A stretch of DNA of 64,000 bases, taken from Microglena sp. YARC. Its lineage: Eukaryota; Chlorophyta; Chlorophyceae; Chlamydomonadales; Chlamydomonadaceae. The stretch is taken from NCBI GenBank assembly GCA_022414725.1, contig CM039464.1, forward strand, positions 27,011,611 to 27,075,610, in the 5' to 3' direction. Shown here piece after piece: positions 49,936-61,089 of this stretch. Both the position numbers and the translations under genes were made by a program. The stretch's first letter is position 1; the number at the start of each line of letters is the position of its first letter. The notes under the pieces are model-generated. The model saw only the letters and a list, made by a program, of their open reading frames with translations, made no database searches and was not told where the DNA came from.

Positions 49936-49943
49936 TATAAAAT
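49936..49943 (+). promoter_or_regulatory. TATA box
   Basis: TATAAAAT lies about 180 bp upstream of the Met at 50124. Transcription would start near 49970, just before a block of aacctgc repeats (50040-50077) that would be 5' UTR. Confidence 0.45.
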
Positions 49944-50037
49944 CAGCAGCGGGAAGGAATCATTCATTGTCTCCCCTGCACCCAATCGCTCAACGCGTCG
50001 CGTTATAAAGCTACTCCCTGTTCCGCAATCCTTGCCC

Positions 50038-50080
50038 ACAACCTGCAACCTGCAACCTGCAACCTGCAACCTGCAACTTG
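50038..50080. repeat. 7-bp tandem repeat (aacctgc)n
   Basis: About six copies of the heptamer aacctgc just upstream of the three-exon gene's first coding exon. Confidence 0.8.
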
Positions 50081-50123
50081 CGCTTCCTCTCCTTTCCCCC
50101 TCCGACCCTCCTACTCCATCCTG

Positions 50124-51406
50124 ATGACGATGCTGCTGCTGCTGATGATGATTATGTTTGCACTTTTCCCCCTCACCAGCCTGGCGATGATAATGGTATT
50201 TGTTATGGTTATCTATTGGACTCCGAATGTGCCCGCGGCATTGTCGACATGCATGATGCCCCCTGGCAGCGAGACCTCAATCGACGAAGTGCTGGCAAGC
50301 CTCGACAGTGTCAAGGCTGAACTGCTCAAGCCGAGCCTTGGAGTAAAGCCAAGCAAGGTAGCTTGGCTGAACGAGGCGCTCGATACCCTGGCGTTCACCC
50401 TGCTCGAGGTAAGGGCACATACAGCGTTGCGTGGCATCAAATCATGCTCTATCATGCTCATTACAGCCAGTGTAACAGCCTAGACCTTCCATCACCACCT
50501 CCACCATCAACACCAGTACACGACCTTTACCACAGCCATCATCACCACCATCACCATCACCATCACCATCACCATCACCATTACCACCGCCACCATCACC
50601 ACCACCACGGCACCACCATCATTCAAACAAAGCAATTTCCAGTACTTCATCAACCTCCTCTCCCTCGTCCCGTCTGCAGGCTAGCCTGTACAGAGGTATG
50701 GAGCCCCCCGTTTGCAAAGCCTCAATGGACTTCAACATCCAGGAAGTGCTGGCAAGCCTCTACTCTGTCCAGGCTGACTTGCTCAATGCAAGCCTCGGAG
50801 TTAACCCAACCTTGGATAAGGACAAGGTATCTGAGCTGAACGAGGAGCTCGATACCCTGGCGTTCACCCTGATCGAGGTAAGGGCACATACAGTGTTGCA
50901 TGGCATCGACTCATGCTCTATCATGCTCACTTACAGCCAGTGTAGCAGCTTAGACCTTCCATCATCATCATCACCACCATCAACACCACCATCAACACCA
51001 CCACCATCACCATCATCCAACCAACACAATGTCCAACAAGTTATCAACCTCCTCTCCCCTGTCTCCTCTGCAGGCCACGCTAAACACTTTGGAGCCCCCT
51101 GGTAGTAAGACCTCCATGGATCAGCACACCCAGGAAGTGCTGGCAAGCCTCGACTCTGTCAAGGCTGAATTACTGAAGGGAGTGGCAGCAAGCCTGTGCA
51201 AAGTCTCCAACACTTCTTCTACCGCCCTCCCTACCGCCCTCTCCTCCCCCCCCTCAAACTTCTCCTCCTCCCCTCCTTCCCCCTCCTCCCTCTCCCCCTC
51301 CTACCTCTGTGTCTCCACCTCTTTCCAATCCTCCTCCCTCTCCACCTCCTCCTCCCGCTCCTCCCGCTCCTTCTCCCCCTGCTCCCTCTTGACCAGCCCA
51401 AGGTGA
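50124..51406 (+). CDS. Three-exon gene built from a duplicated symmetrical exon, unknown function
   Basis: Exons 50124-50408, 50680-50877 and 51074-51406, all phase 0-0. Exon 1 starts with a Met and a very hydrophobic Leu/Met/Ile-rich stretch of about 30 residues (signal peptide or anchor), then SIDEVLASLDSVKAELLKPS and NEALDTLAFTLLE. Exon 2 repeats the module as QEVLASLYSVQADLLNASLG ... NEELDTLAFTLIE; exon 3 starts a third copy, QEVLASLDSVKAELLKG, and ends in a Ser/Pro-rich tail. Donors are gtaaggg in both introns, and the intron sequences after them (gcacatacag...) are also duplicated. The module looks like a short amphipathic helical hairpin. I do not recognise the family. The Met was chosen because it opens the hydrophobic segment about 180 bp below a TATA box. 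Confidence 0.6.
50526..50615. repeat. (CAT/CAC)n microsatellite in intron 1 of the three-exon gene
   Basis: accatcaccatcaccatcac runs between the donor at 50408 and the acceptor at 50680. A shorter equivalent lies in intron 2 near 50965-51015. Confidence 0.9.
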
Positions 51407-52019
51407 TGAGGCTATGCGTTGCCTCCGCCTTGCCATGCGTTGCCTGATTCACCGCAGACCGAGTGGGGAGGTTGAGGGCATCCTTTCCCAACAATCAGTC
51501 AGACCTAGGACCTGATCCAGCCATGGAGATGCTGATGCCATACGTTGCCTTCTCTATGGAGCCATTCATTATCACTGTAGCACGAAATCAGGGCCCCCGT
51601 CGGTTAAACGATTGCTTGGGGTTCAGTTCATCAGTGCCTTATTCGTTTTAGCCCCTCCTGTCACAGTTGGGCTAGTCCCTATTTGGCTAACCCCTGGACT
51701 GCAACAACATACATACATTAAGCCAGTGGTATGCCCCAACAAGAAGCAGGTGGAGGCGGTCAGCGCAAGCACCTGCTTGAGTAAGACACCTGCTTGGGCA
51801 ACTGCATTGATTGTGACATGCGAACTCTGTTCTGAGTTGCTCACGGCCAGCTCAATCAAGCCAAACCAACAAATAGCAGTATGTTGTTAGCGTCATGCAA
51901 ACTCTTTTCTCAGTCACAATCAAGCCAAGCCATGAGCATAGTACAGATATGAGATTGATTGTGTCATGCGAGCTCTTTTCTCAGTCGCAAGTCGTGGCTT
52001 AGAAACCATGCAGTTGCTC

Positions 52020-52315
52020 ATGGCCAGCTCAAACAAGCCAAGCCATGAGTTCAGTGGTCAGCTCAATCAAGCCAAGCCATGAGTTCAGTGGCCAGCTCAT
52101 GGCCAGTTCAATCAAGCCAAGCCATGAGTTCAGTGGCCAGCTCATGGCCAGCTCAATCAAGCCAAGCCATGAGTTCAGTGGCCAGCTCATGGCCAGCTCA
52201 ATCAAGCCAAGCCATGAGTTCAGTGGCCAGCTCATGGCCAGCTCAATCAAGCCAAGCCATGAGTTCAGTGGCCAGCTCATGGCCAGCTCAATCAAGCCAA
52301 GCCATGAGTTCAGTA
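52020..52315. repeat. 45-bp tandem repeat, ~6 copies
   Basis: ggccagctcaatcaagccaa gccatgagttcagtggccagctcat. Open in several frames because 45 is a multiple of three. A degraded second array is at 53055-53225. Confidence 0.92.
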
Positions 52316-52765
52316 CAGATATGAGGTGTCAATGTCCATCGTGCCAGCCTTGAATTGTGGTCAACATTGACGCTATGATCGCACAATTCTTTATTGCCTT
52401 ATTATTTTTATCCAGCCTTGAAATAAGGCCATCCTTGTTGATGATGGTAACATTATCATGGAGCCCTACTGGACTCCAAATTAGCCCGCAGTTTGACGGA
52501 GTCAAGGGACTCTGAGTTTGGACTGCAGCGATTTCAGACTTTCATATGAACTTGAACTTGGTAACATGTCTCCAGACAGCAATTCCGTATGCTACTTGAG
52601 TAAAGCTATATGAATGAGCGTGATCTATGTATGTGATCTAGTTGTGCACAGTTGTGTGCACGTGGCCTTGACACGAGCTATAATTTGATTTTTGTATTCT
52701 TACGTATTTTTTCAGCCAACTCTGGGCTGCTCACTGTCTTCCAATTCCAAGTCCCCCTGTGATCG
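52308..52765. repeat. ~455-bp segmental duplication, copy 1
   Basis: gttcagtacagatatgaggt ... ccaattccaagtccccctgtg matches 53221-53673 at an offset near 913 bp with about 90% identity by eye. Confidence 0.88.
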
Positions 52766-53220
52766 TCGAAGCAATGTCAATTTGTCACCATGCTGGCGGG
52801 GACTTATGAATCAATAAATAGTACGCCTTACTACGAAGCGTTTATATGAGGGGGCAAGCCCGTTTCCTTGCATTTGGGCCAGCCACAAATGAAATATCAT
52901 GACCAAAACTGACTTGGAATTGCTCCCGGGTTTCGCATCGGGGAGGCTAGGAATTGCAAGACGGTGAGCACTGAGGAGCCCAGAAGTCCCAAAGACTGCA
53001 TCATGTTTAGTTGCCCAACAGGGCTTCCTTGAAGGGAAGGGAACCAGGGTTTAAAGCCATGAGTTCAGCGGTAAGCTCAATCAAGCAAAGCAAAGAATTC
53101 AGTGGCCAGCTCATGGCCAGTTCAATCAAGCCAAGCCATGAGTTCAGCGGTAAGCTCAATCTAGCCTAGCCAAGAATTCAGTGGCCAGCTCAGGGCCAGC
53201 TCAATCAAGCCAAGCCATGA

Positions 53221-53673
53221 GTTCAGTACAGATATGAGGTGTCAATGTCCATCGCGCCAGCCTTGAATTGTGGTCAACATTGATGCTATGATCGCACAAT
53301 TCTTTATTGCCTTATTATTTTTATCCAGCCTTGAAATAAGGCCATCCTTGCTGATGATGGTAACATTATCCTGGAGCCCTACTGGTCTTCGATTCTGCAT
53401 CTTGACAGAGTCAAGGGACTCTGAGCTTTGACTGCAGCAATTTCACACTGTCACATGAACTTGAACTTGATTATATGTCTCCAGTCAGCAATTCCGTATG
53501 CTACTTGAATAAAGCTATATGAATGAGCGTGATCTATATATGTGATCTAGGTGTGCACAGTTGTGTGCGCGTGGCCTTGACACGAGCTATAATTTGATTT
53601 TTGTATTCTTACGTATTTTTTCAGCCAACTCTGGGCTGCTCACTGTCTTCCAATTCCAAGTCCCCCTGTGCGA
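53221..53673. repeat. ~455-bp segmental duplication, copy 2
   Basis: Second copy of 52308-52765. Both follow the 45-bp array, so the whole ~910-bp block was duplicated in tandem. Confidence 0.88.
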
Positions 53674-54659
53674 TACCCACGGAAATAAGGGACTCAGGGA
53701 GCATATTAGTGGGCTCGGCAGTTTAAAAACTTGTCCAGGTCTTGAAACGAGCTAGGATAGCTCCAGGGTGGCTGGTGGATTGCTGCTGTACATAGCATAC
53801 GTACGATACCATACGATGCATTTCAACATTTTTTAACATGCTAAGAGTTGGTATGATGAGGATAACTGACATACCGGTATTCATCAATGTATATAGAATA
53901 GTAACAATTATGTCCTGTAGATTGAAGTTCAATCATCTGCATAGCACGAGCCCGGGCCCCCGTTGTTAACGTTTTGTTGTGGGGCACTTCACCAGTGCTT
54001 GTCTTGTACACAGCCCTTCCCACTATTGAAGTTGGGAAAGTCTAATTAGCCTATTGGCTACGCCTTCACCGGCTAGGCTGTAAAAACTGTTGTGATTATG
54101 GTGGCTCCAGGCTGTAAAAACTGTTGTGATTGTGGTGGCTCCAGGCTGCTATCTTCTTACACTTTGTTTTATTGTCCTACACTTTGTTGTGAACTTCTTG
54201 TAAGCAAGTTCACCGTCTCTTTGCTGCGTCAACAAGAACTTTCATGCGTACCCGTGTATATAAATTTACACAAAAACTTAGCCCTCCTGGGTCTGGTTGA
54301 TAACTCAGCATCAAGATCACATTTATAAGACGAAGTAAACCGTGTAACAATTAGCATTCTTAATGTCCACGTATGTATGTATGTATATGTATGTCACAGT
54401 CGTTTACAATCGTTGAACCTTCAAATAAGGCTATTCAATCATAGCATTGTATGTATGTATGATACTGTCTAGGGGTTGCCAACTGAAGCTACATTTGCTT
54501 CGATTTTTGAATAAGGTCCACGTTTTACCTAGTACCGGTAATTAATTTAATTGACGAAGACAGCGAGCAGCCAAATCGCTGGCTGGAGCTATGTAACCAA
54601 GTTCAAGCCCAAGTTAAGCTACATGGACCTGCCCAACCTCGAAGAATCAATGATCCTAG

Positions 54660-55080
54660 CCTACCATGTCGCACGGGGGGGACTTGGAATTGGAATAGCC
54701 CAGAGTTGACTGGAAAACCATGTTACAATTCAAATTCACATGTAGACTATCAGAAGAGGCTTGCAGCACCAGCATTGCAGGAACTGTCTAATCCGCTTAG
54801 TGTGCTCCCTTGTTTCCGTAGATGTCGTACGGGGGGGACTTGGAATTGGAAGACGGTGAGCAGCCCAGAGTTGGCTGGAAAACCATGTTACAATCCAAAT
54901 TCACATTCAAGACTATCAGAAGGCTTGCAGCATCAGCATTGCAGGAACTGTATAATCCGCTTAGTGTGCTCCCTGGTTCCTGTGGGTGTCGCACTGGGGG
55001 GGCATGTAATTGGAAGACGGTGAGCAGCTCAGAGTTGGCTGAAGAACCATGTAACAATCAAAATTCAAATTCAAGTTGCA
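54660..55080 (-). repeat. Three tandem copies of the 'ggctgctcaccgtcttccaattcc' repeat
   Basis: Unit near 165 bp: cttggaattggaagacggtg agcagcccagagttggctggaaaaccatgttacaatccaaattc...gcttgcagcaccagcattgc aggaactgt. Single copies or pieces at 44965-45010, 52724-52765, 53634-53690, 59150-59185 and 59397-59470 show it is a dispersed family. Confidence 0.82.
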
Positions 55081-55099
55081 GGGAACTTATTTTTCACAC

Positions 55100-55540
55100 A
55101 GTCGTACAACTGTGAAGTGACCTGGTATCATATCAGTGTGCGGGTCATGTAACATCAAGAGGGGCTTGCAGCACCCGCATAGCAGGACATTATTGCTCAG
55201 ATTACTCACGCAGTCGCACAACTGTGAAGTGACCTGGTATCTTATCAGCGTGCTGATCATACCACATCAGGAGGGGCTTGCAGCACCAGCATAGTAGGAT
55301 CTTATTGCTCATATTGCTCACACAGTTGCACAACTGTAAAGTGCCCTGGTATCATATCAGTGTGAGGATCATATCACATTAGGAGGGGCTTGCAGCACCA
55401 GCATATCAGGACCTTATTGCTCACATTGCCCACGCAGTCGCACAACTGTTAAGTGACCTGGTACCATATCCGCGTGCTGATCATACCACACCAGGAGGGG
55501 CTTGCAGCATCAACATTGCAGGACCTTATTGTTCACGTAA
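55100..55540. repeat. ~115-bp tandem repeat, four copies
   Basis: cagtcgcacaactgtgaagt gacctggtatcatatcagtgtg...aggaggggcttgcagcaccagcatagcaggac. Confidence 0.88.
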
Positions 55541-55587
55541 TCATGATGCGACCACGTGAACAAAAAGCACCTTTTTCTTCTTCTTCT

Positions 55588-55756
55588 TCGACGCGTTGCC
55601 ATTCCGTCGCTGCATTGCAACACAGGGGTCTGCCTCAACTAGTCAGAAATTCTCACTCGAATCCCACGAACTCCGAGCTCCGCGGCGTTCAGGGGGCAGC
55701 ACGTTGCACTGGGGTCGCACTGAGTCGTTGAATTTGCGACGCGTCGCACAAATAAA
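55588..55756 (+). repeat. acgcgtcgc element, copy 4 (no poly(C))
   Basis: cgacgcgttgccattccgtc gctgcattgc at the left, then ggggtctgcctcaactagtcagaa, ttcagggggcagcacgttgc actggggtcgcac and the inverted end gcgacgcgtcgcacaaa. It has the complete module order, with a normal-complexity middle where other copies have C tracts. Confidence 0.7.
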
Positions 55757-55910
55757 AATACACGCGATGATACAAGTACATCACTTTACAAAACTGTGCC
55801 TGCAAGGGTACTAGCAGGCTATGGTGCAGGCAATCAGATCGGGAATAAGGTAAAGAAAGGTACTTCTAAGCTGCTTTTAAGATATTTGTTTCAATAAAGT
55901 ACATGCAATA

Positions 55911-56074
55911 ATAAGAGGACGGCAATGCGATATCATCATACGATTTCATATGATGGCGGCAGTCTGACTAGGCTAAAGTTACCATTTATATAAAGCAGCA
56001 TCTGATGATTTTTGTATGATATCATACGATACTCGCCTCTGGTCAACATCCCATGATATGCCGGTACCTAGCGT
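55911..56074. mobile_element. ATATCATATGA-type MITE, copy 2
   Basis: Contains gatggcggcagtctgactag gctaaagttaccatttata, the tatgatatcata palindromes and the end ggtcaacatc...atgatatgccggtaccta of the family. Its ends have decayed and no target duplication was seen. Confidence 0.6.
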
Positions 56075-56300
56075 TGATACAAGTACATCACTTTACACAA
56101 CTATGCGACTACGTGGGTAATAACGTCTGTGTTTTCCATCTTTCTGTAGGTCCAGTCGTGCAGCAAAAGTTGCGACGCAAGTTGCTGCATCAACCACCAC
56201 CACCACCCACCACAAACTGCCCACCACATACCACAAACTGCCAACCAACACCAACACCAGCCTGGTCTACATCTTCCCTCATCATATGTTGCCATATGCA

Positions 56301-56460
56301 TAGGGAACGGGAATATGATATCATATGATATCATGTCATATGATGCCGGCAGTCTGACTAGGCTAAAGTTACCATTTATATACAATATCATATGATGCAA
56401 TTGTATGATATCATGTCATACTCGCCTCTGGTCAACATCATATGATATGCCGGTCCCTAG
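56301..56460. mobile_element. ATATCATATGA-type MITE, copy 3
   Basis: Starts tagggaacgggaatatgata and ends atatgccggtcccta; interior as in copy 2. The flanks gccatatgca / gccatttgca match 9 of 10, consistent with a target duplication. Confidence 0.65.
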
Positions 56461-56463
56461 CCA

Positions 56464-56850
56464 TTTGCAGCAGTGAGCCATGCTGTTACTGCAAACACTC
56501 GTATCTCATCGACTTATATCGTTGGCTCCGCCTCTGGCTCAGAAGCCCGCTCCTCCATCAGCGACTTGCTGATACCCCATGATGACTCAGATGACGATCT
56601 ACTTCCCAGCCATAGCTGTCCACCGGTCTGACCACCAGTCTCGTCCACACTTGCATTCATCATATGGACCTTCAGCCTCAGCAGTGAAGCATGCTGTTGC
56701 TGCAACCGCAACTGTCAGCCACCAACCACCACCACGACCACCACCACCAAAACGTGGCATCCAGTCTCATCCACGCCTGCCTTCACCATGTAAACCTTCA
56801 GCCTCAGCAGTGAGGCATGCTGTTGCTGCAAAAAATCATTTTACATCAAA
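56464..56850 (-). repeat. Partial copies of the saposin gene 3' end
   Basis: Downstream of the stop, 56519-56711 encodes a degenerate second copy of the C-terminal segment (QASLLRQKVHMMKAGVDETG in the gene, QHASLLRLKVHMMNASVDET here). A shorter copy lies between about 56750 and 56835. They appear to be tandem duplications of the end of the CDS, probably in the 3' UTR. Confidence 0.75.
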
Positions 56851-58071
56851 TCAGACCTTTGGCTCCTGCTCTGGCCCAGATGCCCACTCCTCCAGCAGCG
56901 ACTTGCTGATACCCCATGATGACTCAGATGACGATCCACTTCCCAGCCATAGCTGTCTTCTGGTCTGTCCACCAGTCTCGTCCACGCCTGCCTTCATCAT
57001 ATGGACCTTCTGCCTCAGCAGTGATGCTTGCTGTTGCTGCATCGCCTTGGGGCACAAGCCAAGCGCGGGGCAGAGAACGCCAGGTGCACAATACTTTGAG
57101 GTCAGGTTGAATAGAAGAGGGGCGTATGCATCCACTGTGGTCTTGCAAATGTCGGATGCACCAGGCCCCATGGTATCGCAAAGTTGCTTGGTGTACATGA
57201 CGACTTCGCCTTGGAACGTTGGGTTGATGATTAAGGAGTGAGCCTCTAGAACTGCCATCTGGCATGCATCGCATACATCGTTGGTCGCAGAGCCAGCAGT
57301 TGGTTGCGTGGCCTTCCTGAGTGACCCCAGAGCTTTGACCAGGGTGGGGGGAAGGGGAGGGGGGGGCTGGGTCCAGAGGCCGGGCGCCTCGGGCAGGCAT
57401 GGGCCCAAGAGTTCGCACACCTTCTCAGGCTGGGTTGCATTGATGAAGTTCTTGATGACCGGTGCGTAGCTCTCTATGAAGTCAACACAAGGTGGCTTGA
57501 AATCTGCTGGTAGATCACCACAAACCAGCAGTGCCTTGTTGAACAGGTCATCAATGACCCCTGAGTTGTTCAAGTACTGTTGGGCTTGGCCCACAACGTA
57601 CTTGCACATGGTACACTGCGTCGTCTCATCCCCGAGGTTGAAGAGAGAGGGTCTGGCGAGGTGCTTGTACTGCATGAGTGACTGGCCACAGACATCCTGG
57701 TGCGAGCACAAGGAAGCTGGGGAGGCAGTTCTTCGGTACCACTTGGCGAAGAGGGAAGAGAAGACGGGCCATACTGAGTTGCACTCCTTCTTCAGCTGTG
57801 GGCATTCGATCTCTGAGCACAAGCTGTGTTGAAGAGCGTCCGCGATTAACGAGGGGGCCGCTTGCTCATCAAAGAATTCGCCTGATATTTGAGTGGCCAC
57901 TCGACACGTGTCACAGTCATAGGCATGGCTCGGCAAAGCAGATGAGGGTGTTCCGAAGTGGGGAATCGCAAATTGCTGGTAGGAGAAGAGCGGGATCGCC
58001 CGTGCGAGCTCTGCTAATGACGAGGACAAGGCTAGCCCCAGCAGCGAGACAAAAAGGGATAAATGCCACAT
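56851..58071 (-). CDS. Secreted protein with three saposin B domains (prosaposin-like)
   Basis: Intronless, 406 residues. Residues 1-25 form a signal peptide (hydrophobic core FVSLLGLALSSSLA). Three SapB modules follow with the CxxC start and later paired Cys: C53/C56...C97...C122/C128; C153/C156, C184, C195, C219, C225; C267/C270, C298, C309, C328, C334 (C340 extra). N-glycosylation sequons are near N168, N211 and N322. A Pro-rich linker (PPPPLPP) separates modules 2 and 3, and the last 65 residues are Ser/acidic. Saposins are small helical disulfide-bonded proteins that bind or perturb lipids, usually in lysosomes or vacuoles and after proteolytic release from a precursor; that role is inferred here. 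Domain 1 carries an additional Cys pair (C85/C90) and is the most divergent. No protease domain is attached, so it is not a plant aspartic-protease insert. Confidence 0.88.
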   Translation of the reverse strand: MWHLSLFVSLLGLALSSSLAELARAIPLFSYQQFAIPHFGTPSSALPSHAYDCDTCRVATQISGEFFDEQAAPSLIADALQHSLCSEIECPQLKKECNSVWPVFSSLFAKWYRRTASPASLCSHQDVCGQSLMQYKHLARPSLFNLGDETTQCTMCKYVVGQAQQYLNNSGVIDDLFNKALLVCGDLPADFKPPCVDFIESYAPVIKNFINATQPEKVCELLGPCLPEAPGLWTQPPPPLPPTLVKALGSLRKATQPTAGSATNDVCDACQMAVLEAHSLIINPTFQGEVVMYTKQLCDTMGPGASDICKTTVDAYAPLLFNLTSKYCAPGVLCPALGLCPKAMQQQQASLLRQKVHMMKAGVDETGGQTRRQLWLGSGSSSESSWGISKSLLEEWASGPEQEPKV

Positions 58072-58784
58072 GGCAGTGAAGGTCGCAGTTAGGTAGGATA
58101 CGTGGATTTTGAAAGAGGGTCTAGTGAACGTGGACGAACGCTCCAGCTGTTATGTTCTTGGCTCTCAAATCTCGAGGTCCCGAAACCCTAGTACCAGTCT
58201 ACCAGAACCAATCAGAAAGAAAGAACGATACCCAGAACCTGACCTGGTGTACCTTTGAGTACTGCCGATTTTCACATTTGTCCCGTGTGATTAGAACGAT
58301 AACGTTCTGAAATGTCAGCAGACTGGTCTACGGTAGAATCTATGATAGTTTCCCCACAAAAGGATTTTCATTATACCCATACTATTACGTGAATTTCCTA
58401 CTTCCACATGACTTTCTCCTCCTTTTATCTTCCTGTATCCTGATTTGTGTACGGGGTCCTACTTCCTGTAGTGGGGCGAAAATCCCTTCAAACAAAATTT
58501 AAAAATCGCTCCGCCCGACGGCAAGCAGAAGGCCATTTAGCCATGTACTAGTGCATGTCGGATGTTCTGCATATCGCAGTTAGCATGCAGCAGACATGGA
58601 CCCTTGGGCATTTGCAGATGTTCGGCTATTCACTTCCTCGCTTTTGTCGATATTTCTGAAATCTGTCTAAACAATTGTTAGATGTTTATTCTGAAATGTA
58701 AGGTTTAAGCTACAATGAAACACCATCAGTAAAACAGCTTCATTAGACCCTGAATCCCTTATCGCAGTTAACATGCAATACAAC

Positions 58785-58995
58785 TAGGGAAGGGCAAATC
58801 ATATAATGTTGACCAAAGACGAGTATGATTTCATATGATTACACACACACAAATGATTTCATATGATTACACATACACAAATCATATGATTTGATGCCGC
58901 AGGCCAAAGTTACCTAGTCAGACCGCCGGCATCACATGAATATATGATATCATATGATGACATGATATCATATGATATCATTTTGCCGATCCCTA
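58785..58995. mobile_element. ATATCATATGA-type MITE, copy 4 (opposite orientation)
   Basis: Starts tagggaagggcaaatcatat and ends ttttgccgatccctaa. Contains aaagttacctagtcagaccg ccggcatc, the reverse complement of the family word. The flanks are only a 6/8 match. Confidence 0.6.
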
Positions 58996-59929
58996 AACAC
59001 AAAGCACCACCATGCAGTATTTTGTTCATTTCTTCCGTTGGTCGTTTGAGCACTTCATTCCCCCTTAATACATTTATTCAATCGAAGTGTGCCAGTGTAC
59101 CTTCTATATGAGCTAGTCAACATGGTTTGACATTTCCCCATTACAGGCTTATAATTGGAAGACGGCGACCCACCCAGAGCTGGCTGAATTGTCTCTTGAT
59201 AATGATGCTTTGACTCGAATTGATTATGTTACTGCCGAGCAGGCTCAAAGGTTGGGGCCATCCACCCAATTTCAACTTCAATTTGGCTGGAGAACCATGT
59301 AACAATTGAATTCAATTAATGTGTACTCATCATCAAATTCGGGCCTAATCCGCTAAGTGAGCTACCTAGATTCTGTGGGTATATTGCCCGGGGTTCCCCG
59401 CGGGGGGACTTGGAATTGGAAGACGTTGAGAAGCCCAGAGTTGGCTGAAAAACCATGTAACCATTCAAATTCAAAATGCAATGTCGGTTTGATAAGCGGC
59501 AGGGCTCTCACCCAAGATAAATATGAATTATATTGTAATTGTCACCATTTATATCGTCATATCATTATCCGTATAATATCATCATATCACTTTTCACCAG
59601 AATGGTTGGAAGACCCCACCCCGTGAAGCCAGAGCTAGGATTTAGGAACATATCGAAAAGACAGACTCGAGATGTCAAGTTAGACTAGTAGCAGGCTATC
59701 CTGCTACACCCCGGATGTGTGGAGTGGGCTTATCTTGTGCCAACAATGCAGAATACAATACTCTTTCGGGGGGAAGTATTGTACTCTGCAGACGGCTATA
59801 CGCGGAGTGCCGGCGTATAGAACCATATCACAATTATCCTAGCCAACAATGGCTTGCTTATGGCAATGTAATGCATATAGTATGATTACGAGAATCATCA
59901 AATAATAATCATATCTGTATCATTTTCTA

Positions 59930-60100
59930 TGACTATGACAACGTAATTATTATCATCATCATCATCATCATCATCATCAAATACTAATCATATTTTGATC
60001 ATAGTATATGACTATGACAATGTAATTATTATCATCATCGTCACCATCATCATCATCATCATCATCAAATACTTATCATATTTTGATCATAGTATATGAT
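59930..60100. repeat. Duplicated (ATC)n block
   Basis: atgactatgacaacgtaatt attatcatcatcatc...aaatactaatcatattttgatcatagtat occurs twice at an interval near 75 bp. Confidence 0.85.
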
Positions 60101-60379
60101 TCAAATGTATAATTGACCCAACAAAGGAGCATTGCTGGCTAAAGCTATGTAACCAAGTTCAAGTACAAACTTGTGCCACCTGGACCTAGGCCTCGGCAAG
60201 TCGTTAAACTGTCGGTGTAGAGACCTGGACATGTCTACAATTGAGTAGGAACCCTGTCACACTCCCTGATTTCCGTAGGGGAAATACCGTATTCTGCAGA
60301 CATTTAGATGACGAATTGCCGGTGAATAGAACATTGTAACAATCCTTCTATTCTTTGTAACTGTCACAGAGCTGCATAT

Positions 60380-60625
60380 ACTACAGTGTACTTAAGTGTA
60401 ACGTGGCGCAGTACCGTACCGCATGTATCCGTCACAGAGCTGCAAATGGGTTTCAACGAGAATTTGTTTACTACAGCAGACCACAGTGTACTTAAGTGTA
60501 ACGTGGCGCAGTACCGTACCACATGTATCCGTCACAGAGCTGCATATGGGTTTCAACGAGAATTTGTTTACTACAGTGTACTTAAGTGTAAAGTGATGCA
60601 GTTTTGTACCGCCTGTATTCTTCAC
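60380..60625. repeat. ~100-bp tandem repeat, 2.5 copies
   Basis: gtgtacttaagtgtaacgtg gcgcagtaccgtacc...gtcacagagctgcatatgggtttcaacgagaatttgtttactacag. Confidence 0.9.
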
Positions 60626-61089
60626 GGAGCAGCACGACTTGAACTACCTGGATCTATTAGTCACCCTCAAACAAACATGTGCAGACGTGCCGCAGTACCG
60701 TACGGCCTCTTTCCTTCACAGAGCAGCACGACCTCAGCTATCTCAAGCTATTAGTTACCCTCACACAAACAGTAGCATCCAGACTTCTCAGTCTGGATGA
60801 TTGCTTTGCTTTAGACCGCAGTTCCACACGTCCGTCTGGCTGTTAGCCAGGCTCTTGACAAGTCTATAATCGTCCTGAGTTAAAACCCAGTCACGGTCCC
60901 TGGTTTCCGTGGCTATCGCACAAGGAAAGTACTGTCTTCTGCAGATGGTTAGACGCCAAATTGCCGGCGTATAGAGCGTTGTAACAAATACTATTCTAGC
61001 TCCAGACAGGACATTCTGGATCCAGCCTGGTTGCTTCTTCAGCTTCATACCAGAGTTTCTCGGCTCTGTTCGGTTGCTTGCCTGCATCT

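Noticed and set aside
52029..52353. Repeated peptide SIKPSHEFSGQLMAS as a coding repeat
   Set aside because: 45-bp satellite with no start, splice or composition support; also open on the other strand.
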